From: Stereocaulon alpinum
Taxonomy: Eukaryota; Ascomycota; Lecanoromycetes; Lecanorales; Stereocaulaceae
Assembly: GCA_018257865.1 (NCBI GenBank)
Contig: JAEUBA010000047.1
Coordinates: 62,001-126,000, forward strand
DNA length: 64,000 nucleotides
Reading direction: 5' to 3'
Shown in pieces: positions 10,330-21,341 of the stretch. The notes beneath the pieces are model-generated. The model saw nothing but the letters and a program-made list of their open reading frames with translations, searched no databases and had not been told where the DNA came from. A program made the position numbers and the translations under genes. Numbering within the stretch: the stretch's first letter is position 1; every line of letters begins with the position of its first letter.

Positions 10330-11100
10330 ATGGTTCATCTCAAACCCCTTTTCGTCCTCCTTTCGGCATGCTTTGCCTATCTTACCACCGCCGTCGAATT
10401 TGACTTGAACCACCCCAACCACAAATTCCACGGCGGCGCCAATGGCGTTCCCCACTTCCAGCCCATCCCATCGGACTCCCTCCTCTCAACCTACTGCCAC
10501 TGCTACTCGGCACCAATGCCCGACCTCCCACCTGTCGCTCCCTGGCCCTCAGACTGGAAGACAGCCGAGTACATCAACCACGAGTACTATAATACTCACA
10601 GCAACACAACCTTTATCTGGGACCACCTGTGCATGATGAGCGATGGGAATCCAAGGAATTGTCTCGAAGATCAACCTGATCAGAGACTCACTACTGAGCC
10701 GCTAACTCCTGACAAGAAGGATAAAGACATCCTTTGCCGGAGCTGGGAGAAAGAGGATGCCGACCCTTATGGTCATGGGACATTGTGCTTTGATCGGGGC
10801 TTGACCAAGAACCACGACGACAGGCTGTTGAAATGCCTGGATGATCCGAAGGGACCAAGGTGCGACGCTCCCTCGGGAGAGACCCAGTTCATCCATTGGA
10901 ATGGGCAGAAAAGATGGCTGCATAATCAGAAAGGCCAGATTGAAACGTATGATCCGAATGTGGAGGAACTTTGTGGGGCCGTATGTGGTTTGTTGGATAT
11001 GTTTCCGATGAAAGTGGATATTGCTCCTACCAAACATGTGTTGAAGAGTCGACAAGTTGGGATCATGGAGTTGGATGATATGTGTCCTTGGTGCAAATGA
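10330..11100 (+). CDS. Secreted cysteine-rich protein (effector-like)
   Basis: A 256-residue protein with a clear N-terminal signal peptide (MVHLKPLFVLLSACFAYLTTAVEF, cleavage around residue 20-22). The mature part of about 235 residues has 12 cysteines, an even number suited to disulfides: CHC near residue 56, paired single cysteines through the middle, CGAVC near 217 and a terminal CPWCK. There is one N-glycosylation site (NTT). It has no transmembrane segment, repeat or catalytic signature I recognise. The ATG has a good context (caatATGG). Small secreted Cys-rich proteins of fungi are often effectors or cell-wall proteins, but that is inference from form only. A duplicated promoter unit lies just upstream. 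Confidence 0.8.
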   Translation: MVHLKPLFVLLSACFAYLTTAVEFDLNHPNHKFHGGANGVPHFQPIPSDSLLSTYCHCYSAPMPDLPPVAPWPSDWKTAEYINHEYYNTHSNTTFIWDHLCMMSDGNPRNCLEDQPDQRLTTEPLTPDKKDKDILCRSWEKEDADPYGHGTLCFDRGLTKNHDDRLLKCLDDPKGPRCDAPSGETQFIHWNGQKRWLHNQKGQIETYDPNVEELCGAVCGLLDMFPMKVDIAPTKHVLKSRQVGIMELDDMCPWCK

Positions 11101-12012
11101 TAGATTGCTAGAACACTTGTAGGGAACGTAAGAGGAGTTGCATGTAACTAGATACCGTACAACAGAAACAAAAACAAATTTTTCCCCTATTTCACAACGA
11201 CTTTTAACTTCCTTCTCAAAGACTGTTCTTCGCCTGAGCATATTTGATTCAGAATGGAAAAAGCGAAGTTTAGAACGCACCAGTTAGCAGCTCCTTCTCA
11301 TCCCAAACATCAGCGTCCTTGACATCCTCGAGCAGTGCTACACTGCTGACTACGCTTGAGAAGGTTATCATACCCAGAATTCCAAGTACCTCTGCCCGAC
11401 GAGCAGGCCTTTACCAGTGGAATTACAAGGAATCACTTGGCAGCAGTGCATTCATGGCGACAGAGTGAAGATACGGCCAGGAAAGGAGGAGCGAGTGGTA
11501 TGCAAGCAGAAGCTATGATTTCCGAAGTGTGTAACCTGTTCTTTCATAGTGTTTACATCGTGAAAGAAGTGCAGTCGAAATTGTGTAGATTTGGTAGCCA
11601 TTGATTGCACGGATACACTAGAAAAGTGCGAGCTACAGTAGAGGTCGCCGCATAAGGAATGTTACGTTCCGCAGAGGGTGCGGGGTACCCTGAAGCGGCC
11701 CCGAAGCCTCGCTCGAGATTCCATCAATTAGGTGCTAATTGCGCTTTAGGAGGCCGCTTAGGATGCTGGGTTAGGGGGTTGTTTCAGCCGACCCTGGCGA
11801 TGACGAGCCCCTCCAAGTCGGTTGTGGCTGCTTACTAAGCAAATGAACATCTCTCAGATCTGCAGATGTTCTGCCAAGGTGGTCGATGCATCAGATAGTC
11901 ATCTTTCTGGCACGGCCTTGTTCGGGCCCACCGCTCAGCTGCGTACTACTCGTCTTACCGAATACAATGCGGGAGACGAGAAGGTATGCAGGGCTCGGTA
12001 TAGGGAGCGGTC
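11101..12012. other. Intergenic, GC-rich patch
   Basis: About 11640-11820 is GC-rich with short inverted repeats (GAAGCGGCCCC / GGAGGCCGC type) and looks like an old repeat. No gene is seen. Confidence 0.35.
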
Positions 12013-12711
12013 ATGACGTCCTACGAGACTACCATCCGAACCATCGACTTTGCATCGCGCCATTCAGTCTCCGGACCTACCACACAAATTGAACACAATG
12101 TAGTATCCTCTCGGAAATACCTTCTACGTCAGACCTTGCCCACTACTCAAACGCTTGAGCTCGCCTCCACCTTGCCCTCCGGTCCGGTCACAGCAACACC
12201 CTCACCCAGCTACTCCATCTTCTCCCATCCCAAAGGCGGGTTCATGCACCGTCGCCCTCACCTGGTAATCACGAAGCACGAGGGTGGACTAAACATACAC
12301 TTAGCAGAAGTCCGCTTCGAAAGTCGCGGCCACGGCACCATAATCGCCTTCAAAGCAGTAGGCGTAAGTCAGGCTCTCGCTCTCAAGTGTCATCACGGGC
12401 ACCAATACAAAGTCTCCATTGACGGCACCGATCACTGGTGGCAGCCACTGGGCCCAAGTCACGCCGTCTTAGAGTTGACGACAGGTGCGGGCAAGAAGGT
12501 AGCGCTCTTCGTGTACGCTGAAGAGGTAGCTCAAAGACGAGCGTCGGCACCTGCTAGTTTGGAACACTTCCAAACCGAGAATGTTGGAGAGATACACGTT
12601 CTGGACGAACTTGAGGGTGGACAGATGATGTTGGAGCAGATTCTTTGCACAGCCATTGTGGTGGTTGTAAGGGAAAAGCTATGGGTGTCGGATGGGAGGC
12701 TTGTGAACTAG
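12013..12711 (+). CDS. Hypothetical protein, possible tubby/LURP-like fold
   Basis: A 232-residue single-exon frame starting MTSYETTIRTIDFASR. After a variable Ser/Thr-rich N-terminus (1-70), residues about 70-230 have the alternating short beta-strand pattern of a compact barrel: 'FMHRRPHLVITKHEGG', 'VRFESRGHGTIIAFKAVG', 'YKVSIDGTDHWWQPLG', 'AVLELTTGAGKKVALFVYAEE' and a final helix-like 'MMLEQILCTAIVVVVREKLW'. A buried hydrophobic C-terminal helix after beta-strands suggests the tubby C-terminal/LURP-one-like superfamily, but the match is weak. No signal peptide or catalytic motif is seen. The coding assignment is stronger than the family assignment. Confidence 0.6.
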   Translation: MTSYETTIRTIDFASRHSVSGPTTQIEHNVVSSRKYLLRQTLPTTQTLELASTLPSGPVTATPSPSYSIFSHPKGGFMHRRPHLVITKHEGGLNIHLAEVRFESRGHGTIIAFKAVGVSQALALKCHHGHQYKVSIDGTDHWWQPLGPSHAVLELTTGAGKKVALFVYAEEVAQRRASAPASLEHFQTENVGEIHVLDELEGGQMMLEQILCTAIVVVVREKLWVSDGRLVN

Positions 12712-13907
12712 CTGTTGGGTTTCAGTCCAAAACAGCGTCTTAGGCTGGCGCGAAAGTCAGTCGGGCTCAGAAGGGCTACTGTCTCCGTGAGTGTGCTATG
12801 GACTGGGATCAGTCTTTGTTCTGCCAATCGCTGCAACTCATGTATTCTGCTACACCGCTTTGCAGCCTTCACGTGCTCAACGGCAAGACCACGACGTCAC
12901 ACCCTCCAACACCATCATATAGGTTAGAGCCAATGCTGGCAAGTCATCCAGCACGGACAAATCGGCCGCAGATGCAGCCCGAATGGCTGTGGAGGTGAAC
13001 CGTTCGTCGTCCAGTTCATTCGTCAAATCAACATTGGGCCTCTCGAATCGGAGAAATACTTTACCCCAAATGAAGGACAAGGAGGAGTGAAGGGTTTGTC
13101 GGGGTCACCGAAGCAAAAAATCAGTGCGCACTTTGAGCAATTGAACACGCAAGCATCGATCTGAGTTCTAGCATGGATTGCTTTATGATGGGATGATAGG
13201 CTTAAGAGCTTGATAGCATCAAGCACAACAAACTCTTCAAGTTCAATTTCTATCAGAAGGAGCACGTCAACAAGCAATACTAGCGCTCACGTGTTGCAGG
13301 CCCCGTTGGGGAGATGGAGCTCTGAACGGTCAACTGAGGCTCCTGTCTATGTAGCCGTTCGCAACTGCGTGGAGCATGGTTCGATCATAGGGCCATGGAG
13401 CTAGCCCATATAGAGCCAGCGCTCATAGATTGGATGACAAACTCACTGCAAGCTCATAATTGATCGTTCATGATGTGTTCAAAGCAAGTTGCACTGTAAG
13501 AGTTACGACGTGCTGCGCCACCGCCAAACGTGGGGAACCTCCAGCTCGATGCAGCTAAGGTCCCTAGCTCTGCCTTGAGGCTGTGTCTCATCAGCTTCCC
13601 ATCGAAAACACTCCTACAATGTTCCTGTTCTCCTGTAACCTCATCAGACGAAAGCACACCTCTCTACTATCATCAAGTACTTAGCCCTCCAAGGTTCCAG
13701 CTCTAGGAAAACGACTGACCAAGACTGGGAGCAGACATCTACCATAAATCTACCCTCGATGCCTTCTAAGGCTGCGATCGACCTCAACCTTCGGCAAGCG
13801 TGAATCCTCATACCGCCCTCGAAGCCTTACATATCTAGATTTGCTTTAGTGTTTATTTCGCTGTCATTCATCTGCATACTTTGAGTTGTCATCGAGAAGG
13901 CCTCAAG
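12712..13907. other. Intergenic upstream of the NLR gene
   Basis: No gene is seen. The last ~200 bp before 13908 should carry the NLR promoter. Confidence 0.4.
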
Positions 13908-16739
13908 ATGAGTGGTCCAGAAGCCCTAGCTGTGATCGGCATCGTTGCAAACATCATACAATTGGTGGACTTCAGCGGGAAGGTTATCAGCCGCATCAAA
14001 GAGTACAGCGGCGATGTCCATAAAGTTCCCAAAGCCTTTCGCGAAACACAGACCGTGCTGCCGTTGATCGCCCATGCGCTTCAAGAGACGCAGAGACAGA
14101 TATCAAGCGGCCGACTGGCGGAAGCCAAGTGCAAGGCCTTACAGCCTGTACTGAGAGAGTGTGAAGCGAAGCTGACCAAGCTCAAAGTTATTCTCGAGAA
14201 TGCCCTGCCGGAGGACGGCACTTCGAAGACAAGGCGTCGGTGGATGGCGCTGTCGAGCTTGCGACAGGACAGCAAGGTGGAAGAATTATCAGAGGCTCTT
14301 AGAAGAGATCTGCAGATCCTGACATACTACCACGTTGTGTCGGCGCCCACGGCACTGGAAATTGCATCCTTAACGGAGAATGCCTCGAATGTATCTCTTG
14401 GCGCTGCTTCTGCGACAGCGGCCAAGACATATTTCATGGTTCCGTCCCTGCCAATGACGGACTTTACAGGCAGGGAGGGGACAATGGTAGATCTGGAGGC
14501 TAAGCTATGTCTGCCAGACAAGCACAGCAGAGTTGCTTTGATCGGCTTGGGTGGGATCGGGTAGGTGAATACTCAATACTAAACGGTCTTGGCCTTCTGC
14601 TTACAAGGCAATGAACTATTCAGGAAGACTCGAGTCGCTCTACAACTTGCACACAAACATCGAAAGTCGACTGATACGTCGGTTTTCTGGGTTTATGCCC
14701 ATAACGCCGAGCGAATGAAAACGTCTTACGAGGACATCGCCCGGAGAGCGGCAATCCCCGGACACCAGGACCCAGCAGTGGACGTCTTGAAGCTCGTGAA
14801 AGATTGGTTCGAGAATGTCTCGCCTGGGAAGTGGCTGATCATAGTCGACAATGCTGACGACAGCGAGCTTCTTTATTCGTCGAGCTCGCAGCCTGTTCGC
14901 TATGCCGATTACCTACCACGATCTGACCAAGGGTCTATACTACTGATCACCCGGAATGGCAGGGTTGGCAAGAGCTTCACTACACCATCCAGCGTTATAA
15001 CACTCCGCGCTATGAGTATAGAAGAGTCCGAAGCTCTGCTATCGACTCATCTTGACACCAAAATGGAAAACCTGTTATTCAAGGAGCTCGCTGAACAACT
15101 GGAACGAATACCATTAGCCCTCGTGCAGGCAGCTGCATTCATGTTTCAGAACAGCGTCTCTGCCGAGAAGTATCTGCAGCTCTACCGCCACAGCGATTCG
15201 ACTAAGATGCAATTGCTCAACGAGGAGTTTGAGGATGAACTACGGGATCCAATGTTCAAGAACCCTGTCGCGACAACATGGTGGATATCCTTTGAATACA
15301 TCAAGAAGCATGATCCTCAGGCCGTAGAATTGTTGTCATTCATGAGTATGCTTGCGAATCAGGCTGTACTCGAACTTTTACTACCAGCCGGTGATGATCC
15401 TGTCACGTTCGAGAAAGCCCTCGGTACGCTTCAAGGTTTCTCCTTCATCTCGGTGAGGTACCTTGACTCCGAACAGTCGCAGTATCGCTTGTTGGATTTT
15501 CACCGACTGGTACGACTAGCAATGCGTAACTGGCTCAAGTCGAGTGCAGGATTTGATCCTTGGGTTGCGGTCGCTGTATCGCGGCTGAGGATGTTGTTTG
15601 ACACTGCTCAGTTCAAATCCTATGAAATGCGGTCCCAACTGCTTCCACATGCAATCGAAATTCTGGCCGCTGATGCACTCCAAGGAGCGTCGGACCCTAG
15701 AAACGTGCCCAGTGTTTTCCTTGACCGAAAGCTCGAGAGAGACTGTAGGCATAACGATACACTCTGTCCACGCTGCACAGCGGAATTATTACATTGCGTT
15801 GCCTTCGAGCTATCCGAGGTGGGTAATTATACTGGTGCAAGGGCATATGCTCAAAGAGCTATGGTTCTCAAAACGCACATCCTAGTTGAAGCTCATGAAT
15901 CTACACTTAGAAGTGCAGAAATATCAGTGCAAGCGAGTAATTATTTGTCTGATTATGGCAATGCTAAAGCACTTTGTCGAGAAGCCATCAAAGCCTCCAG
16001 AACTGAGTATGGGCTGGGTGATTACTGCACCATGCTTTTCACTTGGTATATGATACGGCTATTGCGGGAAGACCCCAATTCTGGGCAGGACGCAGCTACA
16101 AGCGAACAGTTTCTGGAAGCATTTGAAGCAGGGTTGAGGGACAATGAAGCAAGTGAAGATCCTGGAATACTCTATCTAGCCTCAATATTCCACTGGGATG
16201 CAGGTCGCTACCACGAAGCAGCAGAATACGGATTACGTGCTATGAACTGCTATGAGGAAACATCGGGCTTGATGTCACGTAATGCTGTTGGGGCAGTGCA
16301 GGTCCTTGCACGTTCATTCTATGGACTTAATCAATACGAAGAAGCCGAGAGATATGGACGCATATACATAGAAGCTTCAACTAAGGCCTACGGCCTAAAA
16401 GACCCGTCAACGTTGAACTCTATGTTTACACTAGCAGGAGCATTGAGATTCCAACAGAAGATCATCGAGGCGAAGGGTTTAGCCGTTAAGGGGTTGAAAC
16501 TCACGGCAGAGGTGTTTGGGGAGACGAGTCCGCTCTATTCCGTGCGATCAGAATGGTATCATCGCAATTTTGATGAGGAGACGCGAGCTTCAGAACCCTT
16601 ACATCTAAGTATTGGGTTTGCTAAGCACCCGGACGAGGATAGACAAGACGGAACGTCTAGCCGACTCATCGGAGATCTCGACTCAAAGGAGCAGCCGAAG
16701 TTTTCGCCTGTCAATAACGAGTCTGGCGGTTACTATTGA
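13908..16739 (+). CDS. SesA-like NB-ARC-TPR NLR receptor
   Basis: Two exons, 13908-14560 and 14624-16739, separated by a 63-nt intron that splits the P-loop Gly codon (GLGGIG|KT); spliced product 922 residues. Residues 1-150 form an all-helical N-terminal domain ('PEALAVIGIVANIIQLVDFS') resembling the SesA-type effector domain of fungal NLRs. An NB-ARC NTPase follows, with 'FTGREGTM' near 190, Walker A GLGGIGKT (213-220), Walker B LIIVDNADD (289-297), GSILLITRN (321-329) and a GLPLA-like 'RIPLALVQAA' near 378. The region from about 610 to 830 has TPR-like helical repeats such as 'YTGARAYAQRAMVL', 'YHEAAEYGLRAMN' and 'YEEAERYGRIYIEA'. Such proteins act in heterokaryon incompatibility and in sensing non-self. 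The reading frame is intact. The start ATG lies 9 codons inside a slightly longer open frame and gives the conserved MSGPEAL opening. Confidence 0.92.
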
Positions 16740-18689
16740 GGTGCCCGCCTACTCGCGGCACCATATCACGCGATGGGAAATTAGATCCTGATCTTTACGA
16801 GTCCGAGCCGATGATCACGTCTCGCGTCATGTGCGCCCCTAATTGTTCGACAAGCGCGGTCCATCCGCCTTCTTCGCCCGCAGCACTGCAAGCAAAGAAG
16901 CGCCTCAACAAGACTAGACATGGCCGTTTCCTTGTCCCATCTCAGTCGTCTAATCCCGTCGACCGACCCAAGAAAGTATTTGGAAGTCAGACTACCTTTC
17001 CGCGTCATTCGAAGACCGAGTAGCATGGAAGCGAGAAATGCAGAACTCGGCTGATACGAGTGCTATATGTTTCCATATCTGGACCCGTTCCCCTTTGCCT
17101 TGAATCATGAATCAAGAGACGTATTGCGTGTCCTCGCGTTTTCAAAATTCAAGCTATATCCAGGAAGTTCCAAGGCGTTTTGGTATTACGGTGGTGGGTG
17201 GGCCGGTTTGCTTCTTGATGTTGTCGTGATGACATTGGGCTCGATGGATATACAGGGAAGGCCCGCTGAAGCTTGGGTAGGGAATTCAGTGTCAGTGATA
17301 TTCTACTCGGCGCATATATTGATGACTTAACGAAGTAAACCTATCATGCATTTCCTTGTATCACGTTCCTGAAATTGGAGACGTCAATTATGAGAATTAT
17401 AAAGCTCGTATGAGACCAAGTCTTCTAGTTCGTTGCGTGGAATCGAAAGATCCAAAAAAGACACCCTGATCATGCCAATTCCTCAAAACACATTAAACCA
17501 TGCTGTATTCCTATAATCCACGCTGTCTACCAGCATCCACCACCTCACACCCTCCCTATTTTTCCCCTCCCCCCCACCCTACCATACCAACCCCCAACCA
17601 AACCCAACCCCATCCGTCCCCCATACCCCCTTACCCCCTTACCCCGGAACCCCTTACACCCACCTAGTTCAGTACATACGTAGCACGACGTCATATCACG
17701 ACACTATCTCCGAAAACGATTCGACATGCGGGGGAGTAAGTGAGTAAGTAATCAACTACCTAATTACCTAAGTAGATTACGCTACACTCACTCATACCAC
17801 AAGCACAAGCACAACCCCACCTTAACCCCCAATCCTATCCACCTATCCACCTATCCACCTATCCCTTACTCCCCCACAATCCCGATAAAAAGTCATAGAA
17901 GTTTAGAAACGAGTACGAAGCTGCATCTATACAGCGGAGTGGAGACGGGGCTAGGACGTAGGGTAAGTAGCACTTTCGTTGGGATTTATCTTTGGGACTG
18001 GGGATTTAGAGCGATCTAGGGGATGTAAAGTTGGGGGGGAAGGGTGTTGCTGGGTGGGGCGTGGGACAGGGCGTGGACGGAAAGCGGAAAGGGGATGAGA
18101 GATGAGAGATGAGAAAAGGTTGATAGAGGTATATGTGTGAATTGGGGAACGAGGAGGGGGGAAAGGGGAGGATTGGTAGAGTGGGTAGTAGATAGAGAGG
18201 TTAGTGGTGGGATGAGGGTTAGCGGGTGGGTGTGGAAGTCTTATAGTGGGTGGGGATGGGATGGGTGATGAGTGTAGGCGCTGTGGAAGAGGAGGAGGGC
18301 TTGGTTTTCGAGGGGTAGGGGTTGGGGAGATTGATTATGTCGGTTATGGATTGTTGGGTATAACGGGGGACTGCGATGGGATTTATTGGTTGATGGGTTG
18401 GTTTGTATGTCTTTTGCAGTCATTGAGAGGGCTGTTTGGTGTTTTTTTTAAGAGGTGGTTTGACGATGTAGATAGATTATGTGGCAGGAATATCTGCATT
18501 GGTGCTGGAGTCTGATGGTGCTGTGTAATGGGATAGAGGATTAGGGCACAGCACTGTCGAGGTGGGATGGGATTCCAGCACTATTCATTAAGTCCTCATT
18601 GGATGATCGAGCGAAGATATAACATGCAGATTATGAGGAGAGAAAGTGAGGCTGTGTCCAAACATTCCGGCGACAAGACTCCCTTTGGG
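16740..18689. other. Long intergenic region with strand-skewed C-rich and G-rich tracts
   Basis: 17520-17900 is strongly C-rich on the plus strand, with a CCACCTAT-type microsatellite at about 17836-17862. 17940-18420 is strongly G-rich with many GGG/GGGG runs. Short open frames at 16736-17023 and 17067-17330 lack any recognisable family and are not called. Confidence 0.6.
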
Positions 18690-20987
18690 TCATCTCTCAT
18701 CCAAATCTGCCGGACCCGTACTTCCAGAAACCATGCCCTCAATAACGTCCTTCCCAAACTTCTCCTGCAAGAATTCCATGACCTGTTCGTTACCACCCTG
18801 GTTGCAATTTCCAAGTGCCTGGACATTCAGACCATGAAGAGACGTAGCTCTTGACAGCGCAACATAGCCTTGCCCTTTCTCAAAGACTTTGCTGATATTA
18901 ACATCGACTCGTGACAGAGTCATTCCTTGAGACTTATGAATAGTCATCGCCCATGCAGCGAGCAACGGGACCTGTGTTCGCGAGATCAAGCTGTACGGCG
19001 AAGACTCGCCAAGTTCACTTATAGCGCAGTGGGCTTTAATCAGCCTTGTCACGCCGTTGTGGAATCGGACAAGCGGCCATTGCTTGACCTGTGCACGATC
19101 GACGAACTTCTTTATCTGTGCCTTTTTGCGACTTGCATGCTCACCCACTTGTTCTGGAAGCTGAGCAGGATCAATGGGTTTAAACCCTAGAATGACACCC
19201 TGACTTCCATTGACGAGACCGCGTTCAATGTCCAAGTTGACAAGGAGGACTACGAGCATTTTAGGTCTAAGCTGGAGGTTGGCTTCATACCTGTGGTGGT
19301 CGAGAGCTTTGAGTGTCTTCCCATTTTCGGTACGCTGCCAGTAATTTTTCAGGCCGACATGCGCCCGGTTCCAGTAATGATCGTCAAGGCATTCAAAGAC
19401 TACCGTTGGGCCTCTTAAGCGCGCAAATTCTTTGTCGTTGACCTCTCGCACCTGTCTCACCAAAGGGAAGAGCTTGACAGCATCGACGGTTTCGGACGGG
19501 TGATTGAGAAGAAGGTCCTTATCCTCCATGCTAAGAGGTCTCCCGAATCTAAATTTGTTGAGTATCGTGATGAACTCCGTGTCACTTTGCCGGTGGATTT
19601 GCTTCAGATTTATGTGCTGGAATTGGCATTCCCGCCAGGCAGCGCTACGAAAGGTCCACTTGTCGATATCGTAGAATTCACCATGCTCCGGACAGCGGTA
19701 GACTTCTCCCCCTTGAAATACGATGAGAGTCCGACCACAGTACATGCAATATGTATATGGTCGCACTGGCGGTAATTGGCAAAAGTCCCCTGTCACGACC
19801 ATTTGTACTCCACCAAATGGCGCATTGAAGTTTGCCCGAGCTTGGACCGCATCGGTTATCTTGTCATGGCTCCGCGCAGCCTTCATGATACGATTCAAGC
19901 GCTCAAAATGCTGGTTCTCAAACATACTGATCTCGTCTATGACCAAGACATCCGTCTCACATAGTCGTTCTTTAACGTGATCGTGATATCTTGCATTATT
20001 TTCGAGTTTCTTTAGAGGTAGCTTCATCGAGTCTGGATGCCAACCGGCATAGGTCCAAAACGTTGTGCCGCTGACATCCAGGGCCGATCTTCCTGTAGGT
20101 GCGATTATCTTCACGGTTTTTCCCCTATTCTTCAATTGCCCCACAAAGCTTCGGAGGACTGTCGATTTACCACAGCCGGCTGATCCTGTGTAGAATACAT
20201 TTGCGCCGCTCAGTATAAGTCTAACTAGGTCGGCCTGTTCCTTGCAAAGTTTTGGCTCTGTGGCCGGAGCTGGAGGCGCTGGTGGCGGAGGTAGTAGAGG
20301 ATAATACGTATAGGCGCTATAGTCGGAGCCATAGTCGGAGCTGTCAACAGCCATATAGTCCGGAGCAGAGCTGGCACTAGGTCGACAAGTTGAGGCTTCC
20401 TCGTTCTCCAAGTCTGTAATCTGAGAACCTTCATTTAGTCTACGTTCGTCTTTCAAAGCTCCCGTGTGTCGGATTATGGGAAGTGCTGGGTATCCAACAT
20501 CGTCAAGGCGCGGCGATTTTCCACGTCGACTCTCCTGTGCAACGATTCGGGACTCCTTCCGTTGTCTCTTCTCTGATTGAGGAATGTCAAGGACATTTTG
20601 CGACATCTGCGCTGCTGAACTGTTCCGTCCAACTGACACCATTCCTTCGCCTTCTGCTTCGCCCTGCGTGTCCTCTAGCTTCTTATAACTCCTCCTGGCC
20701 GTATCATCGTCGTCACCAGTATGGGCTCCATTTGCAACCCGGGGTGGCTCGTGCTGTTCGTTGAAGTCCCGCTCCGCCTGCTGGCGGCCTCCATCTTCAA
20801 TGGTGTATCCTCGGAATCTTGCCCCAGGAAAACCCTTTGTATTGTATTGTGTTTCTTCCCTATAGCGTATTAACAGGCTGCCAGGCAGATGCTCGAGCAG
20901 TCCTCCTTACCAAGTATCATAGACCCCTGGTTTTAGGCCGCGAAAGATCGCGTACGCGACTTTGCGACTCTTTTGAGCACTACCCAT
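18690..20987 (-). CDS. PIF1-family helicase with N-terminal viroplasmin/RNase H1-type domain
   Basis: Exon 1 is 20987-20911 and exon 2 is 20859-18690. The 51-nt intron (GTAAGG...TTAATACGCTATAG) splits a Trp codon; the product has 748 residues. Exon 1 encodes 'MGSAQKSRKVAYAIFRGLKPGVYDTW' and exon 2 continues 'EETQYNTKGFPGARFRGYT'. Together these match the viroplasmin/RNase H1 hybrid-binding domain pattern (YAVxxGrxPGIYxxWxECxxQVxGFPGAxFKxF). A Ser/Asp/Pro-rich linker follows. The PIF1 helicase core has Walker A GSAGCGKST (about 251-259), Walker B LVIDEISM (331-338), TGDFCQLPPV (382-391), IHKSQGMTL and YVALSRAT. A CxxC...CxxH group (397, 400, 415, 418) is inserted after motif III and probably binds zinc. 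The family unwinds DNA 5'-3', including G-quadruplexes and RNA-DNA hybrids. Without the first exon the frame would start at Met 20642 and lose the first domain. The first exon is inferred by hand but fits phase and motif exactly. Confidence 0.9.
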
Positions 20988-21341
20988 TACCAATGCGCAT
21001 AGGCACCAGAGGAGCTGGCGAGGATCGCAATTTGCTCCCCATGACAATTCAACGGTTCTGAGACCAGCTCTGAAGCAAAGAGGCGATGTTAGCTACCAGC
21101 TCCAGCCAGCCTTACGGTAAAGGACGCCTGCAGGTCAGCACAACCTGCCAAGATCGAAGCTAACGTGTTGCTGACTAAACATGCTTTTATCGCTTGCCCT
21201 GTAATAATAATGAAAACTTCTTGATGAAAGGTTGGATCGTGGTTTAAAGTGCATTATTCATATGACTCGTCTATGACCTGGTTACATTAAAGCGACATTC
21301 AACGAGAGCAGATTTGATTTTAAGTGTAAGTGGTCTACTCC
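20988..21341. other. Spacer between the two minus-strand genes
   Basis: 354 bp between the aminotransferase-like stop and the helicase start. It should hold the helicase promoter and the upstream gene's 3' end. No further gene is seen. Confidence 0.5.

Noticed and set aside
9900..10403. 167-codon plus-strand frame upstream of the secreted protein
   Set aside because: It crosses the promoter repeat and runs into the start of the next gene in a different phase, with no motif.
16736..17330. Possible small genes after the NLR
   Set aside because: They have no recognisable domain, poor start contexts and overlap with the NLR 3' end.
18690..20987. Helitron transposon (its helicase is PIF1-like)
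   Set aside because: No HUH Rep domain or replication-initiator motif is present, and the N-terminal domain is viroplasmin-like.
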